From the NCBI GenBank assembly GCA_037445875.1, contig JBBIJR010000035.1, positions 1 to 34,611 of the forward strand: a DNA stretch of 34,611 bases, read 5' to 3'. The position numbers were made by a program, and so were the translations under genes. Below the pieces are notes generated by a model. The model saw only the letters and a program-made list of their open reading frames with translations. It had not been told where the DNA came from and did no database searches. This DNA is from JBBIJR01 sp037445875 (GTDB lineage: Bacteria > CLD3 > SB21). Shown piece after piece: positions 14,028 through 23,022 of the stretch (positions are counted from its first letter, which is position 1; each line of letters opens with the position of its first letter).

Positions 14028-15528
14028 TCAGCGGTCGCTGCTTCGCCTGTGGAGGGTCTGCAAAGCCTTTACGGCCCAACGCTGAAGGATAATGCAGATC
14101 AACGCAAGGACGGACAGGAGCATGAAACACGTTGTCCATATACCGCTTTGTTTCAGTAAAACACCAAAAAGGATGGGACCCAAAAAGCCTCCCAGTCCTC
14201 CCAGTACACCGACGATTCCCCCCCACCGTGCCCACACTCTGGGGATAATAGTCCGAAACATGCTTGTACACGGCTGCCGCGCCGATTCCCATGGCCAGAC
14301 CAATCACCAGAACGAGACAGGAGAATATCCACTTGTTGGCCTGAAAATAGATTTCGGTAACACCCTTGGCTACCAGCTGCCCTTTGGACACGGTATCGCC
14401 TACGCGCACGAGCGGCTCCTGCCAGAACAAAGCCGTCGGGAGCGGCAGGAAACCCTCTTCATTCTCATGAATGCCGTACCGAATCATGACCATGGATGTC
14501 GTGTCATGCTTCGTTTGGACGGCATATCTCACGTCGTCAATCATGATTTCACGGTAGGACACAGAGGTGACCGTCCCGGCCTGCATCGCCATGATCCCCT
14601 GGCCCGGCGCCTTTATTTCCATCCGGGGAACGAAAAGGAAAACAAGACAGATCGCGCTGCCTCCAAATACCCAGTATAACACTTGCCGTGCACCTGCGCG
14701 GTCGGCGAGCCATCCCCCGAGGGCGCGTACCAGACCGGCCGGTAAGCTGAAGGCCGTGGCCATGAATCCGGCCGCCACGATGGACATCGAATAAACATTG
14801 ACATAGTAAGGAACGAGCCATTGGGAGAGCGCGACAAAACTGCCAAAGACGAAATAGTAGTAGAGCCCGAAGCGCCACACGCGGACTTCCTTCAGCGGCG
14901 CCAGGCGTTCACTCATGGTTTTGACTGCCGCCGGTTTGCGGTTTTCTGTGGCCAGCAGAAAGATCGCGGCCATGACCACGAGCGCGACTGCATACCACCG
15001 CGGCAGCTGTCTCCACGAGTCAAGGTCCGTCGCGTTCGAGGTCAAGTGCATCAGGAGCGTCGGGGCAAAGAGCGTTGTCAACGAGGCACCGAGGTTTCCC
15101 GCACCGAAAATGCCGAGGGCCGTTCCCTGTCTTTCCTTTGGATACCACATGCAGGTATAGGCCACGCCGGAGGCAAAGGAGGTACCGGCCAACCCGAATC
15201 CAAAGCTGAGCAAAAGAAAGGATTCGAAGTTATCAGCGTGCGACAGGAAGAACATCGGTACCGCGCTGAGGAGCATAACGCCGCCCATGACCCACCGGCC
15301 GCCGATCCTGTCGGTCAACATCCCCACGGGAAGACGGAAAATCGCACCGACCAGGACCGGGACACCCAGCAGCCAGCCAATTTGAACCGGGCTCCACTTG
15401 TACACTCCATGGTCGACGAGAAACGTCACCAGCACGCCATTGATCATCCAGGCGGCAAAGCAGACCGTGAAGGCCAGTGTGTTCAGAAAAAGGATTGCGT
15501 GTGATTTCTTGGTTGCGATCGGATCCAC
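14028..15528 (-). pseudogene. narK: NarK-type MFS nitrate/nitrite transporter with a single-base frameshift and a large soluble insertion
   Basis: The start is GTG at 15528 (MDPIATKKSHAILFLNTLAF), with AGGAAG 8 nt upstream. Residues 1-437 hold MFS helices, the DRIGGR loop and the first nitrate signature (IFGAGNLGASLTTLFAP). The frame then shifts at a run of seven C on the plus strand (14218-14224): with six, translation continues as GGIVGVLGGLGGFLGPILFG, the second nitrate signature, through two more helices to the stop at 14028 (about 499 aa in total). The shift could be a sequencing error, a phase-variable tract or real decay. Residues ~303-398, between helices, form a soluble insert of ~95 residues with VRVGDTVSKGQLVAKG, resembling a biotinyl/lipoyl barrel-sandwich motif. 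Confidence 0.85.
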
Positions 15529-15628
15529 CTTGTCGGCTTCCTATTTTCGTCGTGGACGGCAGAGTACTCTGCTCTTTCTCATGAGGCCGGACGCGCCGCC
15601 TACGGATATCGTGAACACGGCTATGCCT

Positions 15629-16156
15629 TCACTCTTCCGCAGCGGGTCTGTTAAAATCAATCCTGCCTTCGCTTTCATAGCCATCCGCGCACCGAACCAG
15701 GTAGAAACCACCCGGGACGCGGATCTGATCCCTGGGGACAGGATGGAACGTATTGCAGTTTCGGTACGTTATTCCGTTCACCGAATACTCAAAAACGATG
15801 CCTTCCCCCTTGAGGAAAACGCTGCCGTACTCGATGGTTCGGCCTGACACATACTTCGGATGCAGGAGGAGGTGGGATTCGAGGACGAAGCGTCCAAAGC
15901 TGAAGTAGACCATCAGCGCCAGGACACCGGCGACGCCGACCCGTGTGATCCTTCCGCGCGGAGAGGACGTTCTCTTGAGTTGGTATAACAGGAGCGTAAT
16001 AGCCCCGAGGAGAACCAGGATAAAGAGCAGCGTGACAACGATGGATGCCGTCAGCTGCTCGTCCGTGACATTCAAGAGCACACCGCCTAATCGCGTGATT
16101 CTGCGGGCGCCGGATAGACGTGCGGTTAGTTGTTCCGAGGACGCTGGAGAGACCAT
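15629..16156 (-). CDS. Unknown two-helix membrane protein inside the nar cluster, up to 175 aa
   Basis: Two transmembrane segments, about residues 38-59 (IVVTLLFILVLLGAITLLLY) and 72-90, precede a ~75-residue soluble beta-rich C-terminal domain (VFEYSVNGITYRNCNTF, GGFYLVRCADGYES, with two Cys). The longest start (16156) overlaps narI by 31 nt; a TTG start near NVTDEQLTAS with weak GGCGG spacing is an alternative. It lies between narI and narK on the same strand. No family is recognised. The last helix and domain probably face the periplasm. Confidence 0.65.
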   Translation of the reverse strand: MVSPASSEQLTARLSGARRITRLGGVLLNVTDEQLTASIVVTLLFILVLLGAITLLLYQLKRTSSPRGRITRVGVAGVLALMVYFSFGRFVLESHLLLHPKYVSGRTIEYGSVFLKGEGIVFEYSVNGITYRNCNTFHPVPRDQIRVPGGFYLVRCADGYESEGRIDFNRPAAEE

Positions 16157-16875
16157 GGCGTTGCCGGGCTACGAACTTTGTTCTTCGACCAGTTCCAAAT
16201 GACCCTCTGGTACGGGCGCCAGAGGTAATGAAACGGCGGAACCAGGACGTGTACCAGCCGAGAGAAGGGAATCAGCCCAACGATCGTGAACGCTCCTACG
16301 ATATGGAGTTTGACGGTCCACGGCATGGCGCTCACGGCGGCGATATCCGGCTGGAGGGTGAAAATCGAATACAGGTACGGCGTCAAAACGGAGGCAAACC
16401 ACGACGAGCCCCACCGGAAATTGTATGCCATCCAGAGGCCGGTGACGACCTGAGAAATCAGCAGTAACTCGATGACGATATCCATTCGGGTCGTTACCGC
16501 AGTCAATCGCGAGTAGAATACCCTGCGGCCAAACAGGGCAATCAAGCCGATCAATACCGTGATTCCAAAAATGAATGCAGCTATCTCAATGATAATCAGT
16601 CGCACGGGATGACCGTTCCACGCCAGCGTTGCCGCGGGAAACAGAAATGCGGTCAGGTGGCCGAAAAACAACGTCAAGATGCCCCAGTGAAACGGAACGG
16701 TTCCCCAGAATAACTGACTTCCTTCGAGGAACTGGGACGAGAGTGAAGAAAACTTGAACCCCTTGGCCCGGTATCTATAAATCGTCCCGATTACAAATAT
16801 CGCCAGGGCCATGTACGGGAGAGCGACAAAGAAGAAGTTATTTAGCGAGCTCAGGAACTGACTCATGCCTGTCAT
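16126..16875 (-). CDS. narI: Respiratory nitrate reductase gamma subunit (cytochrome b), 249 aa
   Basis: Five predicted transmembrane helices. Haem-ligand histidines fit the NarI pattern: one in WGILTLFFGHLTAF (helix 2) and a pair in VKLHIVGAFTIVG ... FSRLVHVLVPP (last helix). NarI oxidises quinol and passes electrons to NarH. The C-terminal FHYLWRPYQRVIW is typical. The start at 16875 has GGAAG 8 nt upstream; ATG at 16863 is an alternative. It follows narJ after 39 nt. Confidence 0.93.
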   Translation of the reverse strand: MTGMSQFLSSLNNFFFVALPYMALAIFVIGTIYRYRAKGFKFSSLSSQFLEGSQLFWGTVPFHWGILTLFFGHLTAFLFPAATLAWNGHPVRLIIIEIAAFIFGITVLIGLIALFGRRVFYSRLTAVTTRMDIVIELLLISQVVTGLWMAYNFRWGSSWFASVLTPYLYSIFTLQPDIAAVSAMPWTVKLHIVGAFTIVGLIPFSRLVHVLVPPFHYLWRPYQRVIWNWSKNKVRSPATPWSLQRPRNN

Positions 16876-16914
16876 GGTGAATGCTTCCGGTTGGTCTGGT
16901 TGGTGCTTTGCTTC

Positions 16915-17631
16915 TCAATCCTTTTCCGTTCTCATTTCGCTTTCCACAGAACGCAGAAAAGCGCTGGACTTCGTTGATAGCGGCTCCTCGCGAAGGTTGA
17001 AGTCCTTCTTCAGAACGAGATACAGCGCATCGAGCGTGCAGCCATACAGCCTTCCATGCGTCTCGGACATGTGAATGATGGTCTTATGATGTTTCCGGTA
17101 CAACGCATTCCTCTGCTCGACGCGCTCGGGCGAAAACTCGGCTTTCATTCGGGCGACGGCCGGGCCGAGCATTTTCTCCACCAGTTCCTCAGCCAGGGCT
17201 TGATCGTTCATTCTCGTAATCAGTCGAAGAACATTCGGCAAGTGATCGGGCAATTCTGTGCGGCACGTATTGCCGGCTTCCCGGTGTTCCCTGTTCAGAT
17301 TGACGAGCATCTCCGCGCGTTTGTAGTCGTCGCCGAATAATACGTAGCCGATGTCGAGCGTCGTGACGGCCTGCACATCGAAGGAGCGTGTGTACAGTTC
17401 TTCCATCTCGGTGAGTGTGGCCGACGCGATAAATTCCGTGAACGGCCTGAGCGTTTCGCCTGCTCGCGGATACGACCGATCGAGGTACGCTTGAGCGGTG
17501 CTTACCGCCGATGCGAAGGACACCGCCGGATATTGAAAAAGCTCCGCCAGAAGGTCGTAGCGGGCTCTGGGGCGCCCTACCCTTGTCGATCCCTCGATCG
17601 CGGGTGAATGCGTTGTGGCATCGGGCGGCAT
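16915..17631 (-). CDS. narJ: Nitrate reductase assembly chaperone NarJ, 238 aa
   Basis: A TorD/DmsD-like all-helical chaperone that holds NarG during molybdenum cofactor insertion. Typical segments are YDLLAELFQYP near residue 25, MEELYTRSFDVQAVTTLDIGYVLFGDDYKR, the LPDHLPNVLRLI motif, and a C-terminal amphipathic tail. The ATG at 17631 comes one base after the narH stop, so the genes are tightly coupled; an ATG 36 nt upstream would overlap narH. Length is normal. Confidence 0.92.
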   Translation of the reverse strand: MPPDATTHSPAIEGSTRVGRPRARYDLLAELFQYPAVSFASAVSTAQAYLDRSYPRAGETLRPFTEFIASATLTEMEELYTRSFDVQAVTTLDIGYVLFGDDYKRAEMLVNLNREHREAGNTCRTELPDHLPNVLRLITRMNDQALAEELVEKMLGPAVARMKAEFSPERVEQRNALYRKHHKTIIHMSETHGRLYGCTLDALYLVLKKDFNLREEPLSTKSSAFLRSVESEMRTEKD

Positions 17632-17632
17632 G

Positions 17633-19199
17633 CTACAGGCCCCGTTCAGGCGTTTCCGTAAAACCAAATCCGAGGGAACCTTTCACGTCTCCCGTAAACT
17701 CCATCATTTCGATGGCTTGTTCACGGTGTGCGGCCGGGATGACGAAACGGTCGTCGAACTTCGCAAGCGACGTCAGGTAGTAAATATCGTTGGCCATGCC
17801 TGCCGTCAAACCGGCGTCAGAGAGTACATCGCTCGACTTCCTTTCATCGACATCGCCGACGGTCGTTTGCCGTCTGTGAATTCGCACGGCGAGCAGCTTT
17901 TTCAGAACGGCTTTGATCTTGCTCTCGTCTCCGGCGCCGAACAGACTGGCCATGTATTTCAACGGGAACCGTGCCTGTTCGATCGTACCCCACAATTCCG
18001 ACGTGCTCGTATCGTAAAGCCAGGTGTCGTCCCAGAACTTGGAGATTGGATTCAGTTTCTCCGACTGTTCTTGTTGGTTCTTCTGTCGGCCGAGGGTCGC
18101 CATGACCGGAAGCATAGGCGGCACATAGAACAGCATCGGAAGGGTGCGGAATTCTGCGTGCAGCGGCAGGGCCAAACCCCATTGTTTGACGAACTTGTAG
18201 ACCGGCGAGTACTGCGCGGCCTTGATCGTGGAATCCGCCACGCCATTGGCCTTCGCGGCCTCGATCACTTCTCCGTCAAACGGATTGAGGATCAGGTCCA
18301 GCTGCCGGTCGATCAGGCCGGACGGTTCGGCGGAGGCCGCGCTTTCGATCCGGCTGGCGTCGTACAGCACCACGCCCAGGTAGCGGATTCTTCCCACGCA
18401 GCTGTGCATGCAAGCGGGCGCGTAACCCGCCTCGATGCGAGGATAGCACAGAATANNNNNNNNNNNNNNNCTTCTCGGAGGTGCGCGTGTTCCCGCGATA
18501 CATCGATTTCTTGTACGGGCACGCCGTGACGCACATTCTCCAGGCGCGGCAGACCTCCTGATTGATCAGAACCACGCCGTCCTCGCCTCTTTTGTACAGC
18601 GCACCGGACGGACAGGAAGCAACACAGGCCGGATTCAAGCAGTGATTGCAGATCCGCGGGAGGTAGAAGAATGCCATTTTTTCGAGCTGAAACATCGCCT
18701 CCTGTTCCGCGGGCGAGAGGCTTTCCAGATTAGGGTCGTTACGCGCATAGTCGGGCGTGCCGCTTAGATCGTCATCCCAGTTGGGGCCCATCTTGATGTC
18801 GATCGGTTCGCCGGTGATCAGGGAAACAGGGCGCGCCGTCGGCTGATCGTCTCCCTGCGGGGATTCGATCAGATCGAGATACTTGTAGGTGAACGGCTCA
18901 TAGTAGTCGTCCATGACGGGTAGATGCGGATTGTGAAAGATGTTCAGTAAACCTTTCTTCTTACCCGCGCCCTTGAGGCCGATCTTGTCGTTGTGCTTTT
19001 CCCACCCGCCCTTGTACAGGTTTTGGTCCTCCCATCGCGTGGGATATCCCGTGCCGGGCTTGGTTTCAACATTGTTCCACCACATGTATTCCGCGCCCTT
19101 CCGGTCGGTCCATATGTTCTTACAGGCGATCGAACACGTGTGACATCCGATACATTTATCGAGATGAAATACCATCGAGATTTGAGATCGTACGTCCAT
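17633..19199 (-). CDS. narH: Respiratory nitrate reductase beta subunit, interrupted by an N gap
   Basis: Iron-sulfur subunit passing electrons from NarI to NarG. Cysteine groups in order: CIGCHTCSIAC (C16-C26); CNHCLNPACVASCP; CRAWRMCVTACPY, with the Trp that marks the [3Fe-4S] cluster; and, across the gap, (C)ILCYPRIEAGYAPACMHSC. Upstream of the N run the sequence ends in RTSEK; downstream it resumes in another frame with ILCYPRIEAG. Known NarH proteins read EKCI(F/L)CYPRIEAG here, so only 2 nt (completing a Cys codon) should lie between the flanks, not 15. Corrected, the protein is about 517 aa, normal for NarH, and probably intact. Follows narG after 41 nt. Confidence 0.92.
18456..18470. 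other. Assembly gap of 15 N inside narH
   Basis: Fifteen N bases. By homology of the flanking codons the true distance is probably 2 nt, so the N count is a placeholder. Confidence 0.95.
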
Positions 19200-19240
19200 A
19201 GGGCCTGCTTTATGACTTGAATGGGGTCATTGGTTTCGGG

Positions 19241-20890
19241 TTACCAGACGAGTTTTTCCATCTTCATGACTACCACGTGGGTGTCGCGCTGCGGGGCAAT
19301 CGGCCCCCAGTAATTGAAGTGGTACGAGAACTGGCCATAGCCGCCGCACAGGTAGTTGGGTTTGAGATGGACGCGTGTCACGCTGTTGTGGCCTCCGCCT
19401 CGCCTGTTTCCACGAACCTGGGATTTTGGTATGCCCACCGTTCGCTCGGGGATGTGATACACGATGCAAACACCTCTAGGGATTCTGGAACTGACGACCG
19501 CGCGAGTACAATAGACGCCGTGGTCATTGTACACCTCGACCCAGTCGTTGTCCTTGATTCCGAGTGCAGCCGCATCCACCTCGCTCAGCCAGCAGGGTTC
19601 GCAGCCTCTGGAAAGCGTCAGCATGCGCAAGTTCTCCATGTACGTGGAGTGAATGTGCCATTTACCGTGCGGGGTGAGATAATTCAGCGTCAACGCCTTA
19701 CCGTCTTTCAGCGTCTGCTTCAGGTCGCCATACGCTTCCCGGCGGGGTGAGGGCTTGTACGTCGGCAAGTGCTCGCCGTAAGCGATGTACATTTCCTGAT
19801 CCAGGTAGAAATGCTGGCGCCCCGTGAGGGTCCTCCACGGCACGAGGCGTTCCACGTTGTAGGTGTAAGCGGAGTAAGCCCGACCGTCGTTCATAAGACC
19901 CGACCATAAGGGAGAAGTGTTGTACCGCCTCGGCTGGGATTGCAGGTCGGCGTAACGGAGCTTGACGTCCGCACTGCCTTGTCCGAGATCGGCCAGAACG
20001 AGACCGGTCTTCTTCTCCATGTTCTTGTACGCTTCCACGGTCAGCGCGCCGTTGGTGAGCGTAGAGAGATGCAGGACGGCGTTGCAGGCCCATTCATCTT
20101 CGCGGAGCGAAGGGTAGGTCTTACCGTTCCATGTCTCGACCGGAAAATGATTCGATTCTATCATCTCATCGTACTGCTCTTTGCACTGATAGTGCACGCC
20201 GTGCGCGCCCATGCCCTTTTCGCGAATGCTGTCACCCAGCGTGATGAATTTCCGGTACAGGTCCGGATAACTCCTATCCACGACGACTAACTTGTGTATG
20301 GTTTTTCCGGGAATAGCTTCACATTCCCCTTTGTACCAATCTTGGATCCGCGGCTGGGTAATTTCGTCCGGCGTGTCGTGCTGCAACGGAACAGCCACGA
20401 TGTCCTTCTGCGGGTCTGCCAGGTATTTGCCCGCCAGCTCGCTGGTCACGCGGGCCAGGTTCTTGAAAATGTCCCAGTCGGTCTTGGATTCCCATACCGG
20501 CGCAATGGCCTGAGAAAGGGGGTGAATGAACGAATGCAGATCGGTGCTGTTCAAGTCCGACTTTTCGTACCACGAGGCGGCCGGGAGGACGATGTCGGAG
20601 TAAAGGGCAGAACTGTCCATGCGGAAATTCAGGTCGACCACGAGGTCCATCTTTCCGATCGGAGCGATTTCGTGCCAGTTCACTTCCATCGTTTTTTCTT
20701 CGAGGTCGGGCCCGATGAGTCGCCCGCCGCCGATGGTGTGGCAGGCGAAACACATCCTCTTGAATAACCCAGCGGACGCATCCTGAGCGTAACACGGTAT
20801 GGCCGTATATAACGTGAAAACCACCCATGTGCCGATCATCGGCACGCTGGAAAAGGAAGGAAGCGACCTGGTATCTTTGCATCCGTTCAT
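19241..20890 (-). pseudogene. narG: Chimera: c-type cytochrome N-terminus joined in frame to the C-terminal part of nitrate reductase alpha subunit
   Basis: ATG 20890 (TTG 20896 is also open) starts a protein with a signal anchor (VPMIGTWVVFTLYTAIPCYA) and a haem c site, MCFACHTIGGGRLIGPDLE, as in a NarC-like cytochrome. Immediately after, at about 20690-20705, it becomes NarG: EVNWHEIAPIGKMDLVVDLN, LYSDIVLPAASWYEKSDLNS, FIHPLSQAIAPVWESKTDWD, WRTLTGRQHFYLDQEMY, LTPHGKWHIHSTYMENLRML, HNSVTR and the natural NarG end. About 480 of NarG's usual ~1200 residues remain. The FS0 cluster region and the Asp/MGD-binding half are absent, so this cannot be a working catalytic subunit as read. Either a real in-frame deletion of roughly 2.5 kb or a misassembly; the nearby N gap makes misassembly plausible. 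Confidence 0.85.
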
Positions 20891-21222
20891 TGCCAATCCT
20901 CTTCTTGGATCTCAAGACGTTTCCAATCACCTACAGAGGCAGCAAAGCCTAATTCAGTATTAGGAGTCCTTTGTCTGTAATCTATACGAGTTTCAAAGAA
21001 CATTTCGGATACAGTCAACCGGAATCTCAACAAAGCATGGGAGACGGAACACGTCTCCCATGCCGCTTTGGCAATTGGGAAGTGGCCACGCAGGTTTCAC
21101 CTGACCTGGGTTCATGTTGACCGAGTGTGTCGGCCTGAGGGCGAAGTTTGAACTTGTTTTTCTAAGAGCCATCGTCGATATTCGGCAGCCAATAACTATT
21201 TGATGGCTCAAACGGAGGCTCC
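20891..21222. promoter_or_regulatory. Divergent control region between the nar cluster and the M2 peptidase
   Basis: 332 bp non-coding. A perfect palindrome, CCTAAT (20948-20953), TCAGT, ATTAGG (20959-20964), lies ~60 nt before the cytochrome/narG start and could be an operator. No clear FNR box (TTGAT-N4-ATCAA) or NarL heptamer pair was found by eye. The region also holds the large hairpin listed separately. Confidence 0.4.
21035..21063. repeat. Perfect 12-bp hairpin upstream of the nar cluster
   Basis: GCATGGGAGACG at 21035-21046 and CGTCTCCCATGC at 21052-21063 with a 5-nt loop; CAAAG and CTTTG outside can extend it past a short bulge. No T run on the plus strand; on the minus strand it is followed by TTTGTTGAG. 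It could be a terminator relic or a 5'-leader structure of the nar transcript. Confidence 0.6.
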
Positions 21223-23007
21223 ATGAAGAAGATACTTACCCTCGCGGCCATGATGGCAGTGGCCCTGAGTTGTGGAAAATCACCGCGGCAGGAAGCGCAG
21301 GAGTTCCTCGACCAGTATTTGAAAGAGTACCAGAAGATCTACTACGACGCCGCCCAGGCCCAGTGGCTGGCTGGGACGGACATCACACCCGAACACGACA
21401 GTCTCGCCGTCGCAGCGAACAAGGCGTACGCCGAATTCGTCGGCAACCGGACGAATATCGAGAAGGTGAAGGGGCTCCTTGCGAAGAAGGACCGATTGGA
21501 CGAAATACAGGTAAGGCAGCTCGAAAAAATCTGGCTCGACGCGGCGCATCAACCGGGCACCATTCCCGAGGTCGTGGAACAGCTCATCAAAACGCAGACG
21601 GAGGCCACGAACAGATTATATTCAGTCGAATACACGGTCGGGAACAAGGTCCTCACGGCCAACGAGGTCGACGACCGCCTGCTGAACTCCAAGGACATGA
21701 AGGAACGTCTGGCAGTCTGGTCAGCGTCCAAGGAGGGCGGAAAGGTCCTTAAGCCTTATCTGGCAGACCTCCAGACGCTGCGGAACAGAGTTTCGCGGGA
21801 AATGGGCTACACGTCCTTTTTCGACCTGGAGGCGATGGACTATGGGATGAAGGCGGACGAAATGGTTGCGATGGTCGATGGTTTCCTCGCGGAACTCCAG
21901 CCGCTATATGAGGAACTCCACACGTATGTTCGCTACGAATTGGCCAAGAGATACAACCAGCCCGTTCCGGACTATATACCGGCCCACTGGTTGACGAACC
22001 GATGGGCGCAGAACTGGCCGGGATTGGTGGAAGGCGTGGCGTCGGAGGGTGAGATCCCCGGTAAGGACCGCGAATGGGTCCTGCGCCAGGCGGAAGATTT
22101 CTACGTGAGCATGGGATTCGAAAAACTGAATGAGAATTTCTGGAAGCGTTCGGACCTGTATCCGGCGGACCCGGCCAGCGGGCGAAAGAAGAACACGCAC
22201 GCGTCCGCGTGGCATCTCGACCTCGACCAGGATTATCGCTCGCTTATGAGCGTCGATGCCAACTTCCGGTGGTTCAAGACCACGCACCACGAGCTCGGCC
22301 ACATCTATTACTTCATCGAATATTCCAATCCCCACGTGCCGCTCATGCTACGGGCGGGCGCCAACCGCAGCTATCACGAGGCCATGGGCGATCTAATCGC
22401 GATTGCGTGCTCGCAGGAGGCGTATTTGAAGAGCCTGAACCTGCTTGATACGATGAACCAGCCGGACGAGATCACCCGCCTGTTGAACGATGCGTTGAGC
22501 AGCAGTTCCATTGTGTTCCTTCCGTTCGCTGCCGGTACCATGACGCATTTCGAATACGACCTGTATGAAAAGAACCTGCCGAAGGACGAGTTCAACAAGC
22601 GATGGTGGGCGCACGTGAAGAAGTACCAGGGCGTCGTGCCACCGACGGACCGGGGCGAGGAATTCTGCGACGCCGCGACCAAGACGCACATCATCGACGA
22701 TCCGGGTCAATACTACGATTATGCCCTTTCGTGCGTTCTGAAGTTCCACCTTCATCATCACATCGCGAAGAACATCCTGAAGCAGGACCCTCGGAACTGC
22801 AATTACTACGGAAGCAAGGAAGTGGGCGAGTTTCTGAAGAGCATCATGCATCCCGGAGCCAGCCGCGACTGGAGAAAAGTCCTCAATGAGAAGACGGGCG
22901 ACGACCTCTCGGCGAAAGCGATGCTGGAATACTATCAGCCGTTGTACGAGTGGTTGAAGAAGCAGAATGAAGGAAGGAATAAAACAGCATTGACAATGGA
23001 CGATTGA
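21223..23007 (+). CDS. M2-family (angiotensin-converting-enzyme-like) peptidyl-dipeptidase lipoprotein, 594 aa
   Basis: A zinc metallopeptidase of family M2, removing C-terminal dipeptides. The zinc motif HEXXH is H356-E357-L-G-H360 in TTHHELGHIYYFIEY, and the third ligand is E386 in NRSYHEAMGD, in ACE register allowing a two-residue longer loop. The downstream FHLHHHIAKNI segment is also ACE-like. A signal peptide with lipobox AVALSC places lipidated C17 at the mature N-terminus, so the enzyme is anchored in the periplasm or at the outer membrane. GGAGGC precedes the ATG. Family-typical length. Transcribed away from the nar cluster. Confidence 0.93.
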   Translation: MKKILTLAAMMAVALSCGKSPRQEAQEFLDQYLKEYQKIYYDAAQAQWLAGTDITPEHDSLAVAANKAYAEFVGNRTNIEKVKGLLAKKDRLDEIQVRQLEKIWLDAAHQPGTIPEVVEQLIKTQTEATNRLYSVEYTVGNKVLTANEVDDRLLNSKDMKERLAVWSASKEGGKVLKPYLADLQTLRNRVSREMGYTSFFDLEAMDYGMKADEMVAMVDGFLAELQPLYEELHTYVRYELAKRYNQPVPDYIPAHWLTNRWAQNWPGLVEGVASEGEIPGKDREWVLRQAEDFYVSMGFEKLNENFWKRSDLYPADPASGRKKNTHASAWHLDLDQDYRSLMSVDANFRWFKTTHHELGHIYYFIEYSNPHVPLMLRAGANRSYHEAMGDLIAIACSQEAYLKSLNLLDTMNQPDEITRLLNDALSSSSIVFLPFAAGTMTHFEYDLYEKNLPKDEFNKRWWAHVKKYQGVVPPTDRGEEFCDAATKTHIIDDPGQYYDYALSCVLKFHLHHHIAKNILKQDPRNCNYYGSKEVGEFLKSIMHPGASRDWRKVLNEKTGDDLSAKAMLEYYQPLYEWLKKQNEGRNKTALTMDD

Positions 23008-23020
23008 CAATTGGCAATTC
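22989..23020 (+). repeat. Short degenerate direct repeats
   Basis: ATTGACAATGGACG at 22989-23002 followed by ATTGACAATTGG and CAATTC. Such ATTGACAAT-type mini-repeats are common next to four-helix-bundle genes in draft genomes; here they overlap the end of the peptidase gene and abut the pseudogene. Confidence 0.4.
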
Positions 23021-23022
23021 AA

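Noticed and set aside
12913..15528. A single 871-residue MFS-TDT fusion transporter
   Set aside because: The junction stretch (NRRCTGRTGRLFGSHPFWC...) is not membrane-like, while the other frame restores the exact NarK motif and a natural stop; the fusion arises from one extra base in a homopolymer.
21190..21222. FNR-like box TTGATGGCTCAAAC near the M2 peptidase start
   Set aside because: The second half-site is out of register with TTGAT-N4-ATCAA, and it overlaps the ribosome binding site region.
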